Assembly: GCA_940671915.1 (NCBI GenBank) | Contig: CALNVZ010000530.1 | Span: forward strand, 33,871-97,870 | Source of the DNA: Paracentrotus lividus | Lineage: Eukaryota > Echinodermata > Echinoidea > Camarodonta > Echinidae | Direction: 5' to 3' | DNA: 64,000 nt | Shown: in pieces, positions 23,263 to 35,432 of the stretch | How positions within the stretch are numbered: position 1 is the first letter of the stretch | Layout of the letters: each line of letters starts with the position of its first letter | Notes under the pieces: generated by a model | Database searches by the model: none | Told to the model about the DNA's origin: nothing | What the model saw: the letters and a program-made list of their open reading frames with translations, nothing else | Translations under genes and position numbers: made by a program

Positions 23263-23482
23263 TGTCAAGCAGACCCTACTCGCCAGCCGGGGGGGGGTTG
23301 TTCGATCCCCGAACCCCCCCCCTAGTGATAGGCCTGGAAAAGGGAATGGATTGTCTTCTCAAATTCACTTTGCACTCACTTTTTTTTTGTTCACTACCTT
23401 TGCATAATCCAGGCCCGTACAGGGGGAGGGGGAGGGTGAACGAACCCCCCCCCCCCTTGCTGGCGAGCAGGGTCGCTTGACA
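23263..23482. mobile_element. Small hairpin MITE
   Basis: TTGTCAAGCAGACCCTACTC at the left pairs with the right-hand GAGCAGGGTCGCTTGACA, and CGCCAGC pairs with GCTGGCG just inside. C- and G-runs lie next to both arms. The whole is about 220 bp. No target duplication can be read because of flanking poly-T and poly-A. Confidence 0.7.
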
Positions 23483-24710
23483 AAAAATAATAAATAAACA
23501 ATTGATTATATGCTCTATATTTTATTTTTTATTTATTTTTTTTTTGCTTATCATTTTTTTTTTGGGGGGGGGCAATCGAAAGACTCTCAGCCTACTCTAT
23601 AGCTTAATAATGTTTTTTGAACACCTACCTACACCCCCCCGATTTTCGCCGCGGGTAGCGTGCATGAAAGCTTTTTGATGTACCTTTTTTATTACTCGCC
23701 CGGCTTGATGTGAAAAAAAAATTGATGTACCTTTTTTTCCACTCTTGCAGATTTCGAACCCTCCCGTAAAAATCCTAGTTACGTGCCTGATGTATCACAT
23801 AATATAACATCATGAAATGTCACAATATACACCTTTAAACAACTTTTGGGATGTATTTTGTTTTTTTCCAAAAACATTTTGTCAACCCCCATGATGCCCA
23901 TATTTGTCATATTTTCTCATTTTGGGGCCCCTTTTTGTTTTCCCGGCCGATAAAGCCCCCCTCAGCCCTACCCCCGGAAACGCGACTGACATGTGCTGTT
24001 TTATAATTATTGTTCTTTAAATTAAATCTATATTTCTGGGGACAGGCTTAGGTCTCTTGTCTACGGGAGGGGTTGAAGTAAAAAACGAAATTGGTGAAAA
24101 TTCGGAATATTTTATTCTATCTTAATGCTGAAAACAAAAGAAATAAAAACAATCTTTAACCCTTAAATATCATCATTTTCCCCTTAAATTTTGTTTAGCC
24201 TTGATGACAAGGCAGTAAATGGTCATTATTGATTATATTTTATTTTGATTTATATTTAGTTGAGATTTTACAATACAATTAAGGGAAGATAGAAATTTCC
24301 ATGGTGTAAAAATGAATAAAATGAATGTTGAACCCCAATCAAAAATCTTTTTGACCCCTTCCTTAGACAATAGAGTCGAGCCTGTAACCATACATCTAGA
24401 TTTAATTAAAAGAACAATAACATATCTCCACCTCAGACGTGTTTCCTTGGGGTAGGACTGAGGGGGCCTTGTGGGTCGCGTGAACAAAAAAGGGCCCCAA
24501 AAATAAGAAAAAATGACGAAAATGTCCATCATCTGGGGATGACAAACTTTTTTGAAGAAAAATCCCCGGGAAGGGTTGAGGGAACGTTCAAAATATACCC
24601 AGGATCCCAAAAAGTGAAAGCGGTGACAAACACATTCAAGAAATTAATAACGGAGCAACATAATGTCGCTTGAGCCAGAAAAAAATATTCCACCTTTATG
24701 ACGAACAGTG
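23483..24710. other. Unassigned intergenic sequence
   Basis: Homopolymer-rich with short open frames such as the minus frame at 24233-24610, in which I recognise no domain. Nothing further supported. Confidence 0.4.
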
Positions 24711-24711
24711 T

Positions 24712-25079
24712 ATAGTGCTTAAAATCTTGTTTTAGTGTCTTTATTTCATAATATAAGTATAAAAAGGAAAGACGGTAACCCGACTCATGTTAGCGCTCAC
24801 GTGGAAAACCAATGGGGATTCTCTTGTGTAGGTGTTACACACAGGTCGTTCGCACTAATTCACTCCGTAACATCCGGCGTGCGAACCTCTCAGCAGAGGT
24901 CTAAACGGCAGTTAAATTACGCTTCATTCAAACATTTTCAATGAAATTCATCAGAAATAATGACAGAAATGTCACAAGATCTCTCACACATATCATGTAG
25001 TGCAATGTGGACAACATGTAACTTCATTTGATTGGTATTGTGCCAATTCCTTTTTTGTTACCAAGACTATACACTAGGT
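24712..25079. mobile_element. TTAA-type MITE, copy 1 (left end missing)
   Basis: The right end ACTATACACTAGGT is followed by TTAA (25080-25083). The interior shares TTTTAGTGTCTTTAT, GCTCACGTGGAAAACCAATG and GTGTGCGAACCTCT-like sequence with the copies at 38851-39312 and 46793-47273. The left terminus present in those copies is lost here. Confidence 0.7.
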
Positions 25080-25089
25080 TTAACGAAGA

Positions 25090-25440
25090 GAGAGGTAAAA
25101 GCATTAATGTGGGGATTCTAGAGCTCCGTAGACGCAAACACGAGCGAGGCCCCTGATCCAGAGAGTGGAAGCCCTTCACAAGTAGTTATGGCAGCGATGT
25201 CGGCTCTCTTAGGCGAGACGCCCGCAGCCCTTCCCGCCCCCGGCTCCAGCTGACAAGCCGAAAACGCCAAGCCACGATAAATATATCAATTCAGCCCGTC
25301 AGCCGGAACCTGAGGCAAGCAGAACCCCGAGCACAAAGCACGAAGATGTCACCATCGCCATCACAACCTGTATACAAAGGCCTCGACTCCCTACATCCAG
25401 AGCCCAGAGAGAAAAAGAATCAATAAAAGCTTCTTTTTTT
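25090..25440. other. GC-rich unassigned block with AATAAA
   Basis: Higher GC than its surroundings, with CCCGCAGCCCTTCCCGCCCC near 25220 and AATAAAAGC near 25421. Single-copy in this window. It could be a 3' exon or an untranslated region, but no frame stays open convincingly on either strand. Confidence 0.3.
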
Positions 25441-26459
25441 TTCATATAAAATGTCTCCCAAATATTTACCTTCTTCTTATAGGATTGCATAATAAATACA
25501 CATATCACTTTGCAGCACTTGTCAATGAATATAAATGATTAAGTTGTATGTTTTGTTGTATTTTCCTACAGACATAATATCATTTCATAACATTTAGTTA
25601 TTCCTCTCTCGCTACGATAGCGATTTCCTGCTCTTCTATATAAGAGCAGAATTTTGTAGCGGCAAACTGCTACTGTTAATACAGTAGCAGCAAATTGCCT
25701 AGCGATCTTGATCGCTAGGTAAACTGCTTCTGTTAATACAGTAGCGGCAAATTGCCTAGCGATCTTGATCGCTAGGTAAACTGCTACTGTTAATACAGTA
25801 GCGGCAAATTGCCTAGCGATCTTGATCGCTAGGCAAACTGCTACTGTTAATAATAATACAGTAGCGGCAAATTGCCTAGCGATCTTGATCGCTAGGCAAA
25901 CTGCTACTGTTAATACAGTAGCGGAAAATTTGCCTAGCGATCTTGATCGCTAGGCAAACTGCTACTGTTAATACAGTAGCGGCAAATTGCCTAGCGATCT
26001 TGATCGCTAGGTAAACTGCTACTGTTAATACAGTAGCGGCAAATTGTAGCAGTTTGCCTAGCGATCAGGATCGCTAGGCAATTTTCCGCTACTGTATTAA
26101 CAGTAGCAGTTTGCCTAGCGATCAAGATCGCTAGGCAATTTGCCGCTACTGTATTATTATTAACATTAGCAGATTGCCTAGCGATCAAGATCGCTAGGCA
26201 ATTTGCCGCTACTGTATTAACAGTAGCAGTTTGCCTAGCGATCAAGATCGCTAGGCATAAAAATTTTAAAAAATATATTGAAATTATCGGATTAACAGTA
26301 GCAGTTTGCCTAGCGATCAAGATCGCTAGGCAATTTGCCGCTACTGTTTTATTATTAACAGTAGCAGATTGCCTAGCGATCAAGATCGCTAGGCAATTTG
26401 CCGCTACTGTATTAACAGTAGCAGTTTGCCTAGCGATCAAGATCGCTAGGCATACAAAT

Positions 26460-26671
26460 TTTTTAAAAAATATTGAAATTATCGGAGTCTCAAAATCAAT
26501 GCTTGATTTCTTTCTTTATTGTACTTGAAGATCGTGAATAAAGGGAAATGGCCGTTGTTATTAAAAATTAATTACAAATATTTCAAGGTTGAAAAATGGG
26601 TTGAAATTAAAGGGATTTGTATGATAGACACTGCAGAATGAAATAATACAGGAATTAGCAAATAACTGAAA

Positions 26672-26702
<31 letters not shown>

Positions 26703-26925
26703 TAAAGACGAGATAATAAAAGGTAGATTTGTTATTTCATTGCTTTGATGACATTTTCCATTGAAATTATACTTTGTAATTGTTTCCTTTATTATTCACG
26801 TATTTTATACCTTGATTAAACCTCAACTTAATCAATTTTTTTTTATTATCTCGTCTTCTCTCTCTCTCTCTCTCTCTCTCCCTCTCTCTCTCTCTCTGTC
26901 TTTCAGTTAACACAACAGCAGTAGC
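26460..26925. repeat. Spacer copy 1 of a ~1.1-kb higher-order repeat
   Basis: Contains ATCAATGCTTGATT, TGATAGACACTGCAGAATG and an internal inverted repeat: (GA)n-GTAAAGACGAGATAATAAAA near 26678-26725 against TTTTATTATCTCGTCTTCTC-(TC)n near 26842-26896. It recurs with small indels at 27567-28010, so spacer plus satellite was duplicated as one block. Confidence 0.8.
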
Positions 26926-27566
26926 AGTTAACAGTAGCAGTTTACCTAGCGATCAACATCGCTAGCATTTCCGCTAACTGTATTAACAGTACAGTTCCTA
27001 GCGATCAAGATCGCTAGCAATTTCCCCGCTACTGTATTAACAGTAGCAGTTTGCCTAGCGATCAAGATCGCTAGGCAATTTGCCGCTACTGTATATTATT
27101 AACGATTTGTAGCAGTTTGCCTAGCGATCAAGATCGCTAGGCAATTTGCCGCTACTGTATTAACAGTAGCAGTTTGCCTAGCAATCAAGATCGCTAGGCA
27201 ATTTGCCGCTACTGTTATTATAACAGTAGCAGTTTTGCCTAGCGATCAAGATCGCTAGGCAATTTGCCGCTACTGTATTATTATTAACAGTAGCAGTTTG
27301 CCTAGCGATCAAGATCGCTAGGCAATTTGCCGCTACTGTATTAACAGTAGCAGTTTGCCTAGCGATCAAGATCGCTAGCCATACAAATTTTAAAAAAATA
27401 TTGAAATTATCGGATTAACAGTACAGTTTTGCCACGATCAAGATCGTAGGCAATATGCCTCTACTGTTTTATTATTAACAGTAGCAGATTCCCTAGCGAT
27501 CAAGATCGCTAGGCAATTTGCCGCTACTGTATTAACAGTAGAGTTTGCCTAGCGATCAAGATCGTA

Positions 27567-28010
27567 GGCATACAAATTTTAAAAAATATGTGAAATTATC
27601 GATTCTCAAAATCAATGCTTGATTCTTTCTTTATTGTACTTGAAAGACGTGAATAAAGGGAATGGCCGTTGTTTATAAAAATTAGTTACAAATATTTCAA
27701 GTTGAAAAATGGGTTGAAATTAAAGGATTTGTATGATAGACACTGCAGAATGAAATAATACAGAAATTAGCAAAATAACTGAAAACCAGAGAGAGAGAGA
27801 GAGAGAGTAAAAGACGAGATATAAAAGGTAGATTTGTTATTTCATTGCTTTGATGACATTTTCCATTGAAATTATACTTTGTAATTGTTTCCTTTATTTT
27901 CACGTATTTATACCTTGATTAAACCTCAACTTAATCAATTCTTTTTATTATCTCGTCTTCTCTCTCTCTCTCCTGTCCTTTCAGTTAACACAACAGCGAG
28001 TAGCAAATCT
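27567..28010. repeat. Spacer copy 2 of the ~1.1-kb higher-order repeat
   Basis: Closely matches 26460-26925 in the same orientation, including ATCAATGCTTGATT and the (GA)n/(TC)n inverted repeat, with shorter GA and TC tracts and several single-base deletions. Confidence 0.8.
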
Positions 28011-28716
28011 AACAGTAGCAGTTTACCTAGCGATCAACATCGCTAGGCAATTTCCCGCTACTGTATTAACAGTAGCAGTTTACCTAGCGATCAAGATCGC
28101 TTGGCAATTTCCAGCTACTGTATTAACAGTAGCAGTTTGCCTAGCGATCAAGATCGCTAGGCAATTTGCCGCTACTGTATTATTATTAACAGTAGCAGTT
28201 TGCCTAGCGATCAAGATCGCTAGGCAATTTGCCGCTACTGTATTATTATTAACAGTAGCAGTTTGCCTAGCGATCAAGATCGCTAGGCAATTTGCCGCTA
28301 CTGTATTAACAGTAGCAGTTTGCCTAGCGATCAAGATCGCTAGGCAATTTTCCGCTACTGTATTAACAGTAGCAGTTTGCCTCGCGATCAAGATCGCTAG
28401 GCAATTTGCCGCTACTGTATGAACAGTAGCAGTTTGCCTAGCGATCAAGATCGCTAGGCAATTTGCCGCTACTGTATCAACAGTAGCAGTTTGCCTAGCG
28501 ATCAAGATCACTAGGCAATTTCCCCCTATTGTATTAACAGTAGCAGTTTTCCTAGCGATCAAGATCGCTAGGCAATTTCCCGCTACTGTATTATTATTAA
28601 CAGTAGCAGTTTGCCTAGCGATCAAGATCGCTAGGCAATTTGCCGCTACTGTATTAACAGTAGCAGTTTGTCGCTTCAAATTCATGCTCTTATATAGAAG
28701 AGCAAGAAATCGCTAT

Positions 28717-29300
28717 TTTTTCGATATTATTATTTCCCAGTTTTCTGGAAAATGCTCTTTCTTTTTTTTCTGCATCATCTTGATGCGCATGCATGTTTGA
28801 TTAACCACTTTCATAGACTAACGGTAACCGCTTTGTTGGAATTCATGCATTTTTACAATTGTTTCTTTAAAATACAATTGTTTGTAATTAATAAACAGTA
28901 AACATGAATTTTTATGTTTATTATTTAAAAAAAAATAATTTCAAATTATATTTTCCCTCCTAACTTTGAGCTTAATGAGAGATATTAATCGCAATCTTCC
29001 ACAATGTAGAATAATATAATTTGCTTTTTATTCATAAAAAGACTCTACTTTTTATACCTTAACATAAATAATGCATTTGCATAATTCAAGATACTCTAGT
29101 TTGAAATCATTGCTTTCAAAATTAGGCATATTAATTCTTTGCTGTATCCACTGACACTTGACTTACCAATGCGACAACGGAATTACCAATGACAGATTAG
29201 ACACTTTGATTGACACGGGATTGCATAACTCTTTCTTTTGTGTGGATATTTGAATCGTTATGGACCCTGCATTTACCTGTTAAGACATTGACTCTGCTAT
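28717..29300. other. Unassigned AT-rich sequence
   Basis: No open frame, RNA gene or repeat recognised. Near 29240-29300 it joins a degenerate repeat (GTGTGGATATTTGA, ATTTACCTGT) that also occurs at 42855-43045. Confidence 0.4.
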
Positions 29301-29302
29301 AG

Positions 29303-30470
29303 GGCGATTCTTTGAAAAGTGAACCTTTTTTGGAAAAAAATAAAGTTTGTCCTTTTTGTTTTAGGCTGCACATTCATAGAGAGCATTGTCTGAAGTTTCA
29401 TGAAATGCATTTTTTATCTTAATTTTACAAATTTTTAATTCTCATTTGCATAAATTAACATGCAAAAAAATTGAATAGAAAAATGGTACGTAAAATATCA
29501 TTTGTTTGACCCTGACTGGATTGTATATGCTGGTCTCCTTACTTTAATTATTGTCATTATACCCTTTTTTAACTTCATTCCTTTAAATTTAAATGAAAAA
29601 TAATGATGTTGAATTGATTGTTATAAGATAATTAACTAAAGAAATTAATTGCCATCAAATGTCACACACGTGACCCCAAAACACGAAAAGTTAACGCCCC
29701 CCCCCCCTCCCCGAAAACCATGGTTCTCTTATTATTATAATTTTTTTCAAAGGCTAGATATAATGTGCCTTGCATCTCACCAAATATGAAGCCATGATAG
29801 CTTTTAATTTAGTTATTAATTAACTTTGAAATTGGTCACACACGGACCCACGGGTCACTTGTGTGACCAACTATGGTCATGCCTTTAAAAAAAGGACCAG
29901 GCTATTCGGCCACTCTTTGAAAAGTGAACCTTTTAGGGACAAATAAATTTTTGCTTTTTGATTTTAAGCTGCATATTCAAATAGAGCACTGTCTGAAGTT
30001 TTTTCGTGATTTTTGCAATTGTTCATGCTCATTTGCATAAATTAACATAAATGATAATTAAAAGGAAAAACGGTAAATAGAATATCATTTTTTTTAAACC
30101 CTGACTGGAATGATATGCTGACTTCCTTATTTGGATTACTGTCATTATATTATTATTTACCTCTATTTCTTTTAATGTAACCCCCAAAAATAATGTTGTT
30201 AAATTGATTATATTAAGATAATCAACCCTGGAAATTAATTGCCCTCAAAATGTCACACACAAGTAGCCAGAAAACACAAAAAATGTATGCCTCGTCTTAA
30301 CCATGGCTCTGGTATTATTATAATTATTTCTTCAAAGCTAGATTTAATGTACCTTGCACCTCACTAAATATGAATCCATGACGAGTTTTAATTTGATTAT
30401 TAATTAGCAAACAACTTGGTCACACACGTGACCCGCTGGGTGGGGGCGGTCATAAAGTCTGATTATTTTC
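29303..30470. repeat. ~0.6-kb tandem duplication with CACACACGTGACC words
   Basis: Two diverged copies with an offset of about 605 bp, from CTTTGAAAAGTGAACCTTTT at about 29310 and 29915. Both include CTCATTTGCATAAATTAACAT, ACCCTGACTGGA and, at the end, GGTCACACACG. The words TCACACACGTGACC (29661), TCACACACGGACC (29835), a decayed TCACACACAAGTAGCC (30252) and TCACACACGTGACC (30418) occupy equivalent places. No coding potential. Confidence 0.75.
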
Positions 30471-31065
30471 ACTTTCATTGACTGAAATTAATTTATTTTA
30501 GCATTATTATGCTCCAAAATGGTTCTGCAATAATTTTTGCGAAAAAACAACAAAAAGAACAAACAAACAAACAAAACAAAAAGTAAAAAAAAAACAAACA
30601 AACAAGGAAATACATAAGAAATTCATAAAACAATGAAATACACAAGGAATTTTTTTTAATAGTTCGATATCATTTTTTTTCCAAGTACAATTGTTAGGAA
30701 TCCTATAAAGATTATGCAAACACAAAATTAGCATTCCAGAAGCTGTAGTTTGTCAATAAGAACAAAAATTATGACTTCATGCAATGTGTAAATTAGCATG
30801 GCATATAAAATAAATTATTATTATTATGGGAAAATTAACAGTGCTTTCTTGTAGTTACATCACATACTACCATCGTGCAAATTTTCGGCGCGCCTCACGC
30901 GATCAACAGCCAAGATCTTATAGGGGCATCATGCGCCCCCCCCCCCCTCCTCTACCCGCTCCTCCCCCAGTCTTGACAGCTACCAAAACACCCCGTTGAC
31001 TGACTAGGGTTGAGTTCATAAAATTTTTTACCACAGCGGATATAGTAATTGCTCAAAATGTACAT
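30471..31065. other. Low-complexity interval
   Basis: A-rich with CAAACAAA runs at 30560-30610 and poly-C at 30936-30947. A GGCGCGCC site occurs near 30888. No gene seen. Confidence 0.45.
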
Positions 31066-31651
31066 TTGCGAGAAGAAATACAGTTCACGCTTGATATTGC
31101 CATTTCTCAACTTTTATAGCCACTGGGGGATATTCCCAGTCATAGCATCATTTACAACGTGTACTTGTCAATCAGTTTATCAACACAACAATATTTATCG
31201 AGTCAAAATCAACCAACGGATGCCTCATCCAAGGAGGCCCAATCAAAAGCGGGAACCGGGTCATGTGACCTCTCGGAAGGAAGATATCCGACCGAATTCC
31301 GGGACAGGTGTTTCCCGGGGGCGCTTCCCTTATACATAGATCATTCAATTCAAGTTTATGCTAATTTCCATCCCTGAACATTGTATTTAAACATACATTT
31401 TCCATTATTCATCAATTCAATAAAAGGTTATCTCATGTGTCAGGAATATAGGAGGGAGAGGCTTCAAGACCTGAACGTGAATTCTGGGAGGGGAAACCTG
31501 GTCATGTGACCTTCCGGGAGGAAGACATCCAGCCGGGGTTCCAAGACAGGAGACTTAGAACGTTGGGTTCCCCTCCCCAATATTTTCTTGCCCAAAGTAT
31601 ACAGTCCCTCCTCCTGGTTTTACAAATCTGGTCTACATCAGAAAAAGCCCA
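31066..31651 (+). repeat. Direct repeat B, copy 1 (LTR-like)
   Basis: Almost identical to 34847-35432 at a constant offset of 3781 bp. It holds two diverged sub-copies of a GGTCATGTGACC...GGAAGA block (about 31259 and 31500) and AATAAA near 31420. It lacks the A block that precedes it in the middle copy, so if A+B is an LTR, this is its 3' part, the 5' portion being lost or outside. Confidence 0.85.
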
Positions 31652-31659
31652 ACGAACTT

Positions 31660-34470
31660 AATCCGAAGCAGACAGACTCAAGCCAAATAAATCAATCAAA
31701 ACAGGCCCATCAAACCAACGAGGAACGAGCCCATGCAACCAACCAAATTGAAATATTTTATACACTTACATGATATATAATGGTCAAATATATTCAATGC
31801 AATTCAGGCCCATCAAGGCAAACACAACAAGCCCATCTAATCAACCAAAGTAAAGCCTTTTGTACACTTACGTGATATACAATGTCAATAAATTCAATTC
31901 AATTCAAGCCCATCCAGCAAACCAAACAAGCCCATCCAACCAACCAAATTAAATTATTTTGTACACTTACATAATGTATTATGTCCATGAATTCAAGCCA
32001 AGTCAGCCAACCAAACAAGCCCCACTCAACCAACCAAAATTAATTATCTTGTACATTTCCATGATATTGCCAATGGGTTCAATTCAAACCAACCAAATTG
32101 AAATTTCGTACACTTACAAGATATATAGTGTCAATAAACTCATTCCATTCAGGCACAACTGGCCAACAAAACAAGCCCATCCAACCAATCAAAATGACAT
32201 ATTTTGTACACTTACATGATACATAGTGTCACTAATTCAACTCAAATCAAGCCCATCCAGCCAACCAAACAAGCCCATCCAACCAACCAAGATAAAATAT
32301 TTTGTACACTTATATATATTGTAAATAATACATTCAAGCCCATCCCACTTACCAAATCAAAATACTTTGTACACTTACACGATATATAGTGTCAATTAAT
32401 GCAATTCAATTCAAGCCTATCCAGCCAACCAAACAAGCCCAACCAACAAATGTGAACTGTGTTGTACGCTAATATGATAGTGCCAAATACATTCGGTTAA
32501 ATTCAAACCTCCCCAGGCAAACGCAACAAGCCCATTCAACAACCAAATTAAAATATGTTAGACACTTAAATGATATATATAGTGTCAACAATTCAGTTCA
32601 AATCAAGCCCATCCAGCCAACCAAACAAGCCCAACCAACCAACCAAAATAAAATATCCTGTACATTTACATGATAATGCCAATAGGTTCAATTCAAACCA
32701 ACCAAATTGAATTATTTTGTCCACTTACAAGATATATTGGTGTCAATAAACTCGTTCAATTCAAGCACAACCGGTCAACAAAACAAGCCCATCCAACCAA
32801 CCAAAATGAAATCTTTTGTACACTTACATGATATATAGTGTCGATAGTTCAACTCAATTCAAGCCCATCCAGCCAACCAAACAAGCCCATCCAACCGACC
32901 AAAATGAAATGTTTTGTACACTTACATATAATGTAAATAAATACAATTCAAGCTCATCCACGCAACCAAATTAAAATACTTTGTACACTTACGTGATATA
33001 TAGTGTCAGTTAATCCAATTCAAGCCAATTTAGCCAACCAAACAAGCCCAACCAACCAACCAATGTGAACTGTTTTGTACACTTACATGATAGTGTCACA
33101 TACATTCGATAAATTTCAAGCCTATCCAGGCAAACATAACAAGTCCATTCAGCAACCAAATTAAAATATGTCATACATTTACATGATATATAGTGTCAAT
33201 ACTTCAACCCAATTCAAGCCCATCCAGCCAACCAAACAAGCCCATCCAACCAACCAAACTAAAGTTTTGTACACTTACATGATATATAGAGTCAATCATT
33301 CAACTCAATTGAAGCCCATCCAGCCAACCAAACAAGCACATTCAACAACCAAATAAAAATATGTTATACACTTACATGATATATATATAGTGTCAACAAT
33401 TCAATTCAAATCAAGCCCCTCCAACCAACCAAACAAGCCCAACCAACCAGCCAAAATAAAATATCTTGTACAATTACATGATAGTATCAATAGGTTCAAT
33501 TCAAACCAACCAAATTGAAATATTTTGTACACTTACAAGATATATATAGTGTCAATAAACTCGTTCAATTCAAGCACAACCGGTCAACAAAACAAGCCCA
33601 TCCAACCAACCAAAATGAAATTTTTTGTACACTTACATGATATATAGTGTCGATATTTCAACTCAATTCAAGCCCCTCCAGCCAACCAAACAAGCCCCAC
33701 CAACCAGCCAAAATAAAATATCTTGTACAATTATATGATAGTGTCAATACGTTCAATTCAAACCAACCAAATTGAATTATTTTGTACACTTACAAGATAT
33801 ATATAGTGTCAATAAACTCGTTCAATTCAAGCACAACCGGTCAACAAAACAAGCCCATCCAACCAACCAAAATGAAATCTTTTGTTCACTTACATGATAT
33901 ACAGTGTCGATATTTCAACTCAATTCAAGCCCATCCAGCCAACCAAACAAGCCCAACCAACTAACCAAAATGAAATATTTTGTACACTAATATATGATGT
34001 CAATAAATACAATTCAAGCCCATCCTGCAAACCAAATTAAATACTTTGTACACTTCCATGATCTATAGTGTCAATAAATTCAATTCAATTCAAGCCAAGC
34101 CAGCCAACCGAACAATCACAACCAATCAACCAAAGTGAACTGTCTTGTACACTACATGATAGTGTCAAATACATTCGATTAAATTCAAGCCTATCCAGGC
34201 AAATATAACAAGCCCATTCAACAACCGAATTAAATTATGTTATACACTTACACGATATATAGTGTCAATAATACAACTCAATTCAAGCCCATCCAGCCAA
34301 CCAAAATGAAATATTTTGTACACTTATATATAATGTCCATATCAAGTCAAGCCCATCCAGGCGAACATAACAAGCCCATCCAACCAACCGACATATAATG
34401 TTTTGTACACTGACATGATAGTGCCAATAAATTCAATTCAATTCAATTCAATAACAAAATATTCTATAAC
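31660..34470. repeat. Minisatellite, ~90-bp unit, ~30 copies
   Basis: Repeats the order AATTCAAGCCCATCCAGCC, AACCAAACAAGCCCA, CCAACCAACCAAAATGAAAT, TTTTGTACACTTACATGATA and TATAGTGTCAATA. Units vary from about 70 to 100 bp by indels, with an apparent larger pattern in which groups of units recur (for example 32640-32860 and 33440-33660). Remnants (CCTATCCAGCC near 35866, TTCAAGCCCATCC near 36920) lie beyond the middle B repeat. Many short open frames are repeat-derived. Confidence 0.9.
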
Positions 34471-34486
34471 TGGGTGGGAGGGAGGG

Positions 34487-34848
34487 CAAATTAGCGTCCG
34501 ATATCCCCCAAGGCTAAGTTGAGAATGAGCTCCAGTTTCCCAATCAAGCGCGTATTGCGCGCGTCTCACAATCATTCAACGCCTTTCATTGGCTCTTATC
34601 CGCGTAGGGGAGGTACCCGCGGAGCCATTACTAAGCAATCACTAAGGACGCAACCTCGCGTCACTTACTATGCCATTATTAGCCAATCATTGACTTGTAG
34701 CTGGGGGCGTGTTCTCATGAATTTCCCGCCTATACAAGTTCGTACGCTTTAATTTTGGCGGGCAGTATATTGCTATCCATATGCCCATTCTCTTGAGAAC
34801 TGCACTCTCTCGCAAATGGATTTATTCGATAATTCGAATAATCTTATT
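34487..34848 (+). repeat. Direct repeat A, copy 1 (LTR-like, promoter-bearing)
   Basis: Nearly identical to 37711-38072 at a constant offset of 3224 bp; the longest frame inside (34519-34752) translates identically in both. It is followed immediately by repeat B, so A+B (34487-35432) is the most complete unit. It begins CAAATTAGCGTCCGATATCC. It is GC-richer than the surroundings. Confidence 0.85.
34565..34800 (+). promoter_or_regulatory. Promoter-like CCAAT/TATA cluster in repeat A
   Basis: CATTGGCT (inverted CCAAT) at about 34588, AGCCAATCATTG at about 34680, a GGGGGCG box near 34703, and CCTATACAAG as a possible TATA-like element at 34730-34739, followed by an initiator-like region. The same cluster is present in copy 2. 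The order fits a pol II promoter, such as the U3 part of an LTR, but there is no transcript evidence. Confidence 0.45.
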
Positions 34849-35432
34849 GCGAGAAGAAATACAGTTCACACTTGATATTGTCATTTCTCAACTTTTATTG
34901 CCACTGGGGGATATTCCCAGTCATAGCATCATTTACAACGTGTACTTGTCAATCAGTTTATCAACACAACAATATTTATCAAGTCAAAATCAACCAACGG
35001 ATGCCTCATCCAAGGAGGCCCAATCAAAAGCGGGAACCGGGTCATGTGACCTCTCGGAAGGAAGATATCCGACCGAATTCCAGGACAGGTGTTTCCCGGG
35101 GGCGGTTCCTTATACATAGATCATTCAATTCAAGTTTATGCTAATTTCCATCCCTGAACATTGGTATATAAACATACATTTTCCATTATTCATCAATTCA
35201 ATAAAAGGTTATCTCATGTGTCAGGAATATAGGAGGGAGAGGCTTCAAGACCTGAACGTGAATTCTGGGAGGGGAAACCTGGTCATGTGACCTTCCGGGA
35301 GGAAGACATCCAGCCGGGGTTCCAAGACAGGAGACTTAGAACGTTGGGTTCCCCTCCCCAATATTTTCTTGCCCAAAGTATATAGTCCCTCCTCCTGGTC
35401 TTACAAATCTGGTCTACATCAGAAAAAGCCCA
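34847..35432 (+). repeat. Direct repeat B, copy 2 (LTR-like)
   Basis: Follows A without a break. AATAAA at about 35206 could serve as the poly(A) signal if A+B is an LTR (A as U3, B as R-U5). Sequence identity to copy 1 is very high, which suggests recent origin or gene conversion. The shared block ends at CAGAAAAAGCCCA. Confidence 0.85.

Larger units (their letters stand above)
25617..28716. mobile_element. TIR element made of a 57-bp double-hairpin satellite
   Basis: The ends match as inverted repeats: ATAGCGATTTCCTGCTCTTC at the left and ATAGCGATTTCTTGCTCTTC (reversed) at the right, both followed by TATATAAGAGCA, which is itself a hairpin. Between them lie about 35 copies of a 57-bp unit. 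Each unit has two inverted repeats: TTGCCTAGCGATC-AA-GATCGCTAGGCAA, and CTACTGT-ATTA-ACAGTAG, so the array is nearly continuous stem. Units at 25660-26045 run opposite to those from 26046 on. The array is broken twice by a ~450-bp spacer (26460-26925 and 27567-28010). 57 is a multiple of 3, so long repetitive open frames appear on the minus strand; I regard them as by-products. Foldback-type element by structure; family unknown. Confidence 0.85.

Noticed and set aside
25991..28685. Long open frames on the minus strand encoding a 19-residue repeat (LAILIARQTATVN type)
   Set aside because: They follow directly from a 57-bp satellite unit whose length is a multiple of three. They have no unique ends, and indels change the frame freely, so a protein is unlikely.
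25617..28716. CRISPR-like array
   Set aside because: Units are contiguous and nearly identical with no variable spacers, the context is eukaryotic, and the array has transposon-like inverted ends.
34519..34752. Identical 77-codon frames at 34519-34752 and 37743-37976 as duplicated genes
   Set aside because: They lie in the promoter-like part of repeat A. Identity reflects recent duplication of the DNA, and the predicted peptide shows no domain.
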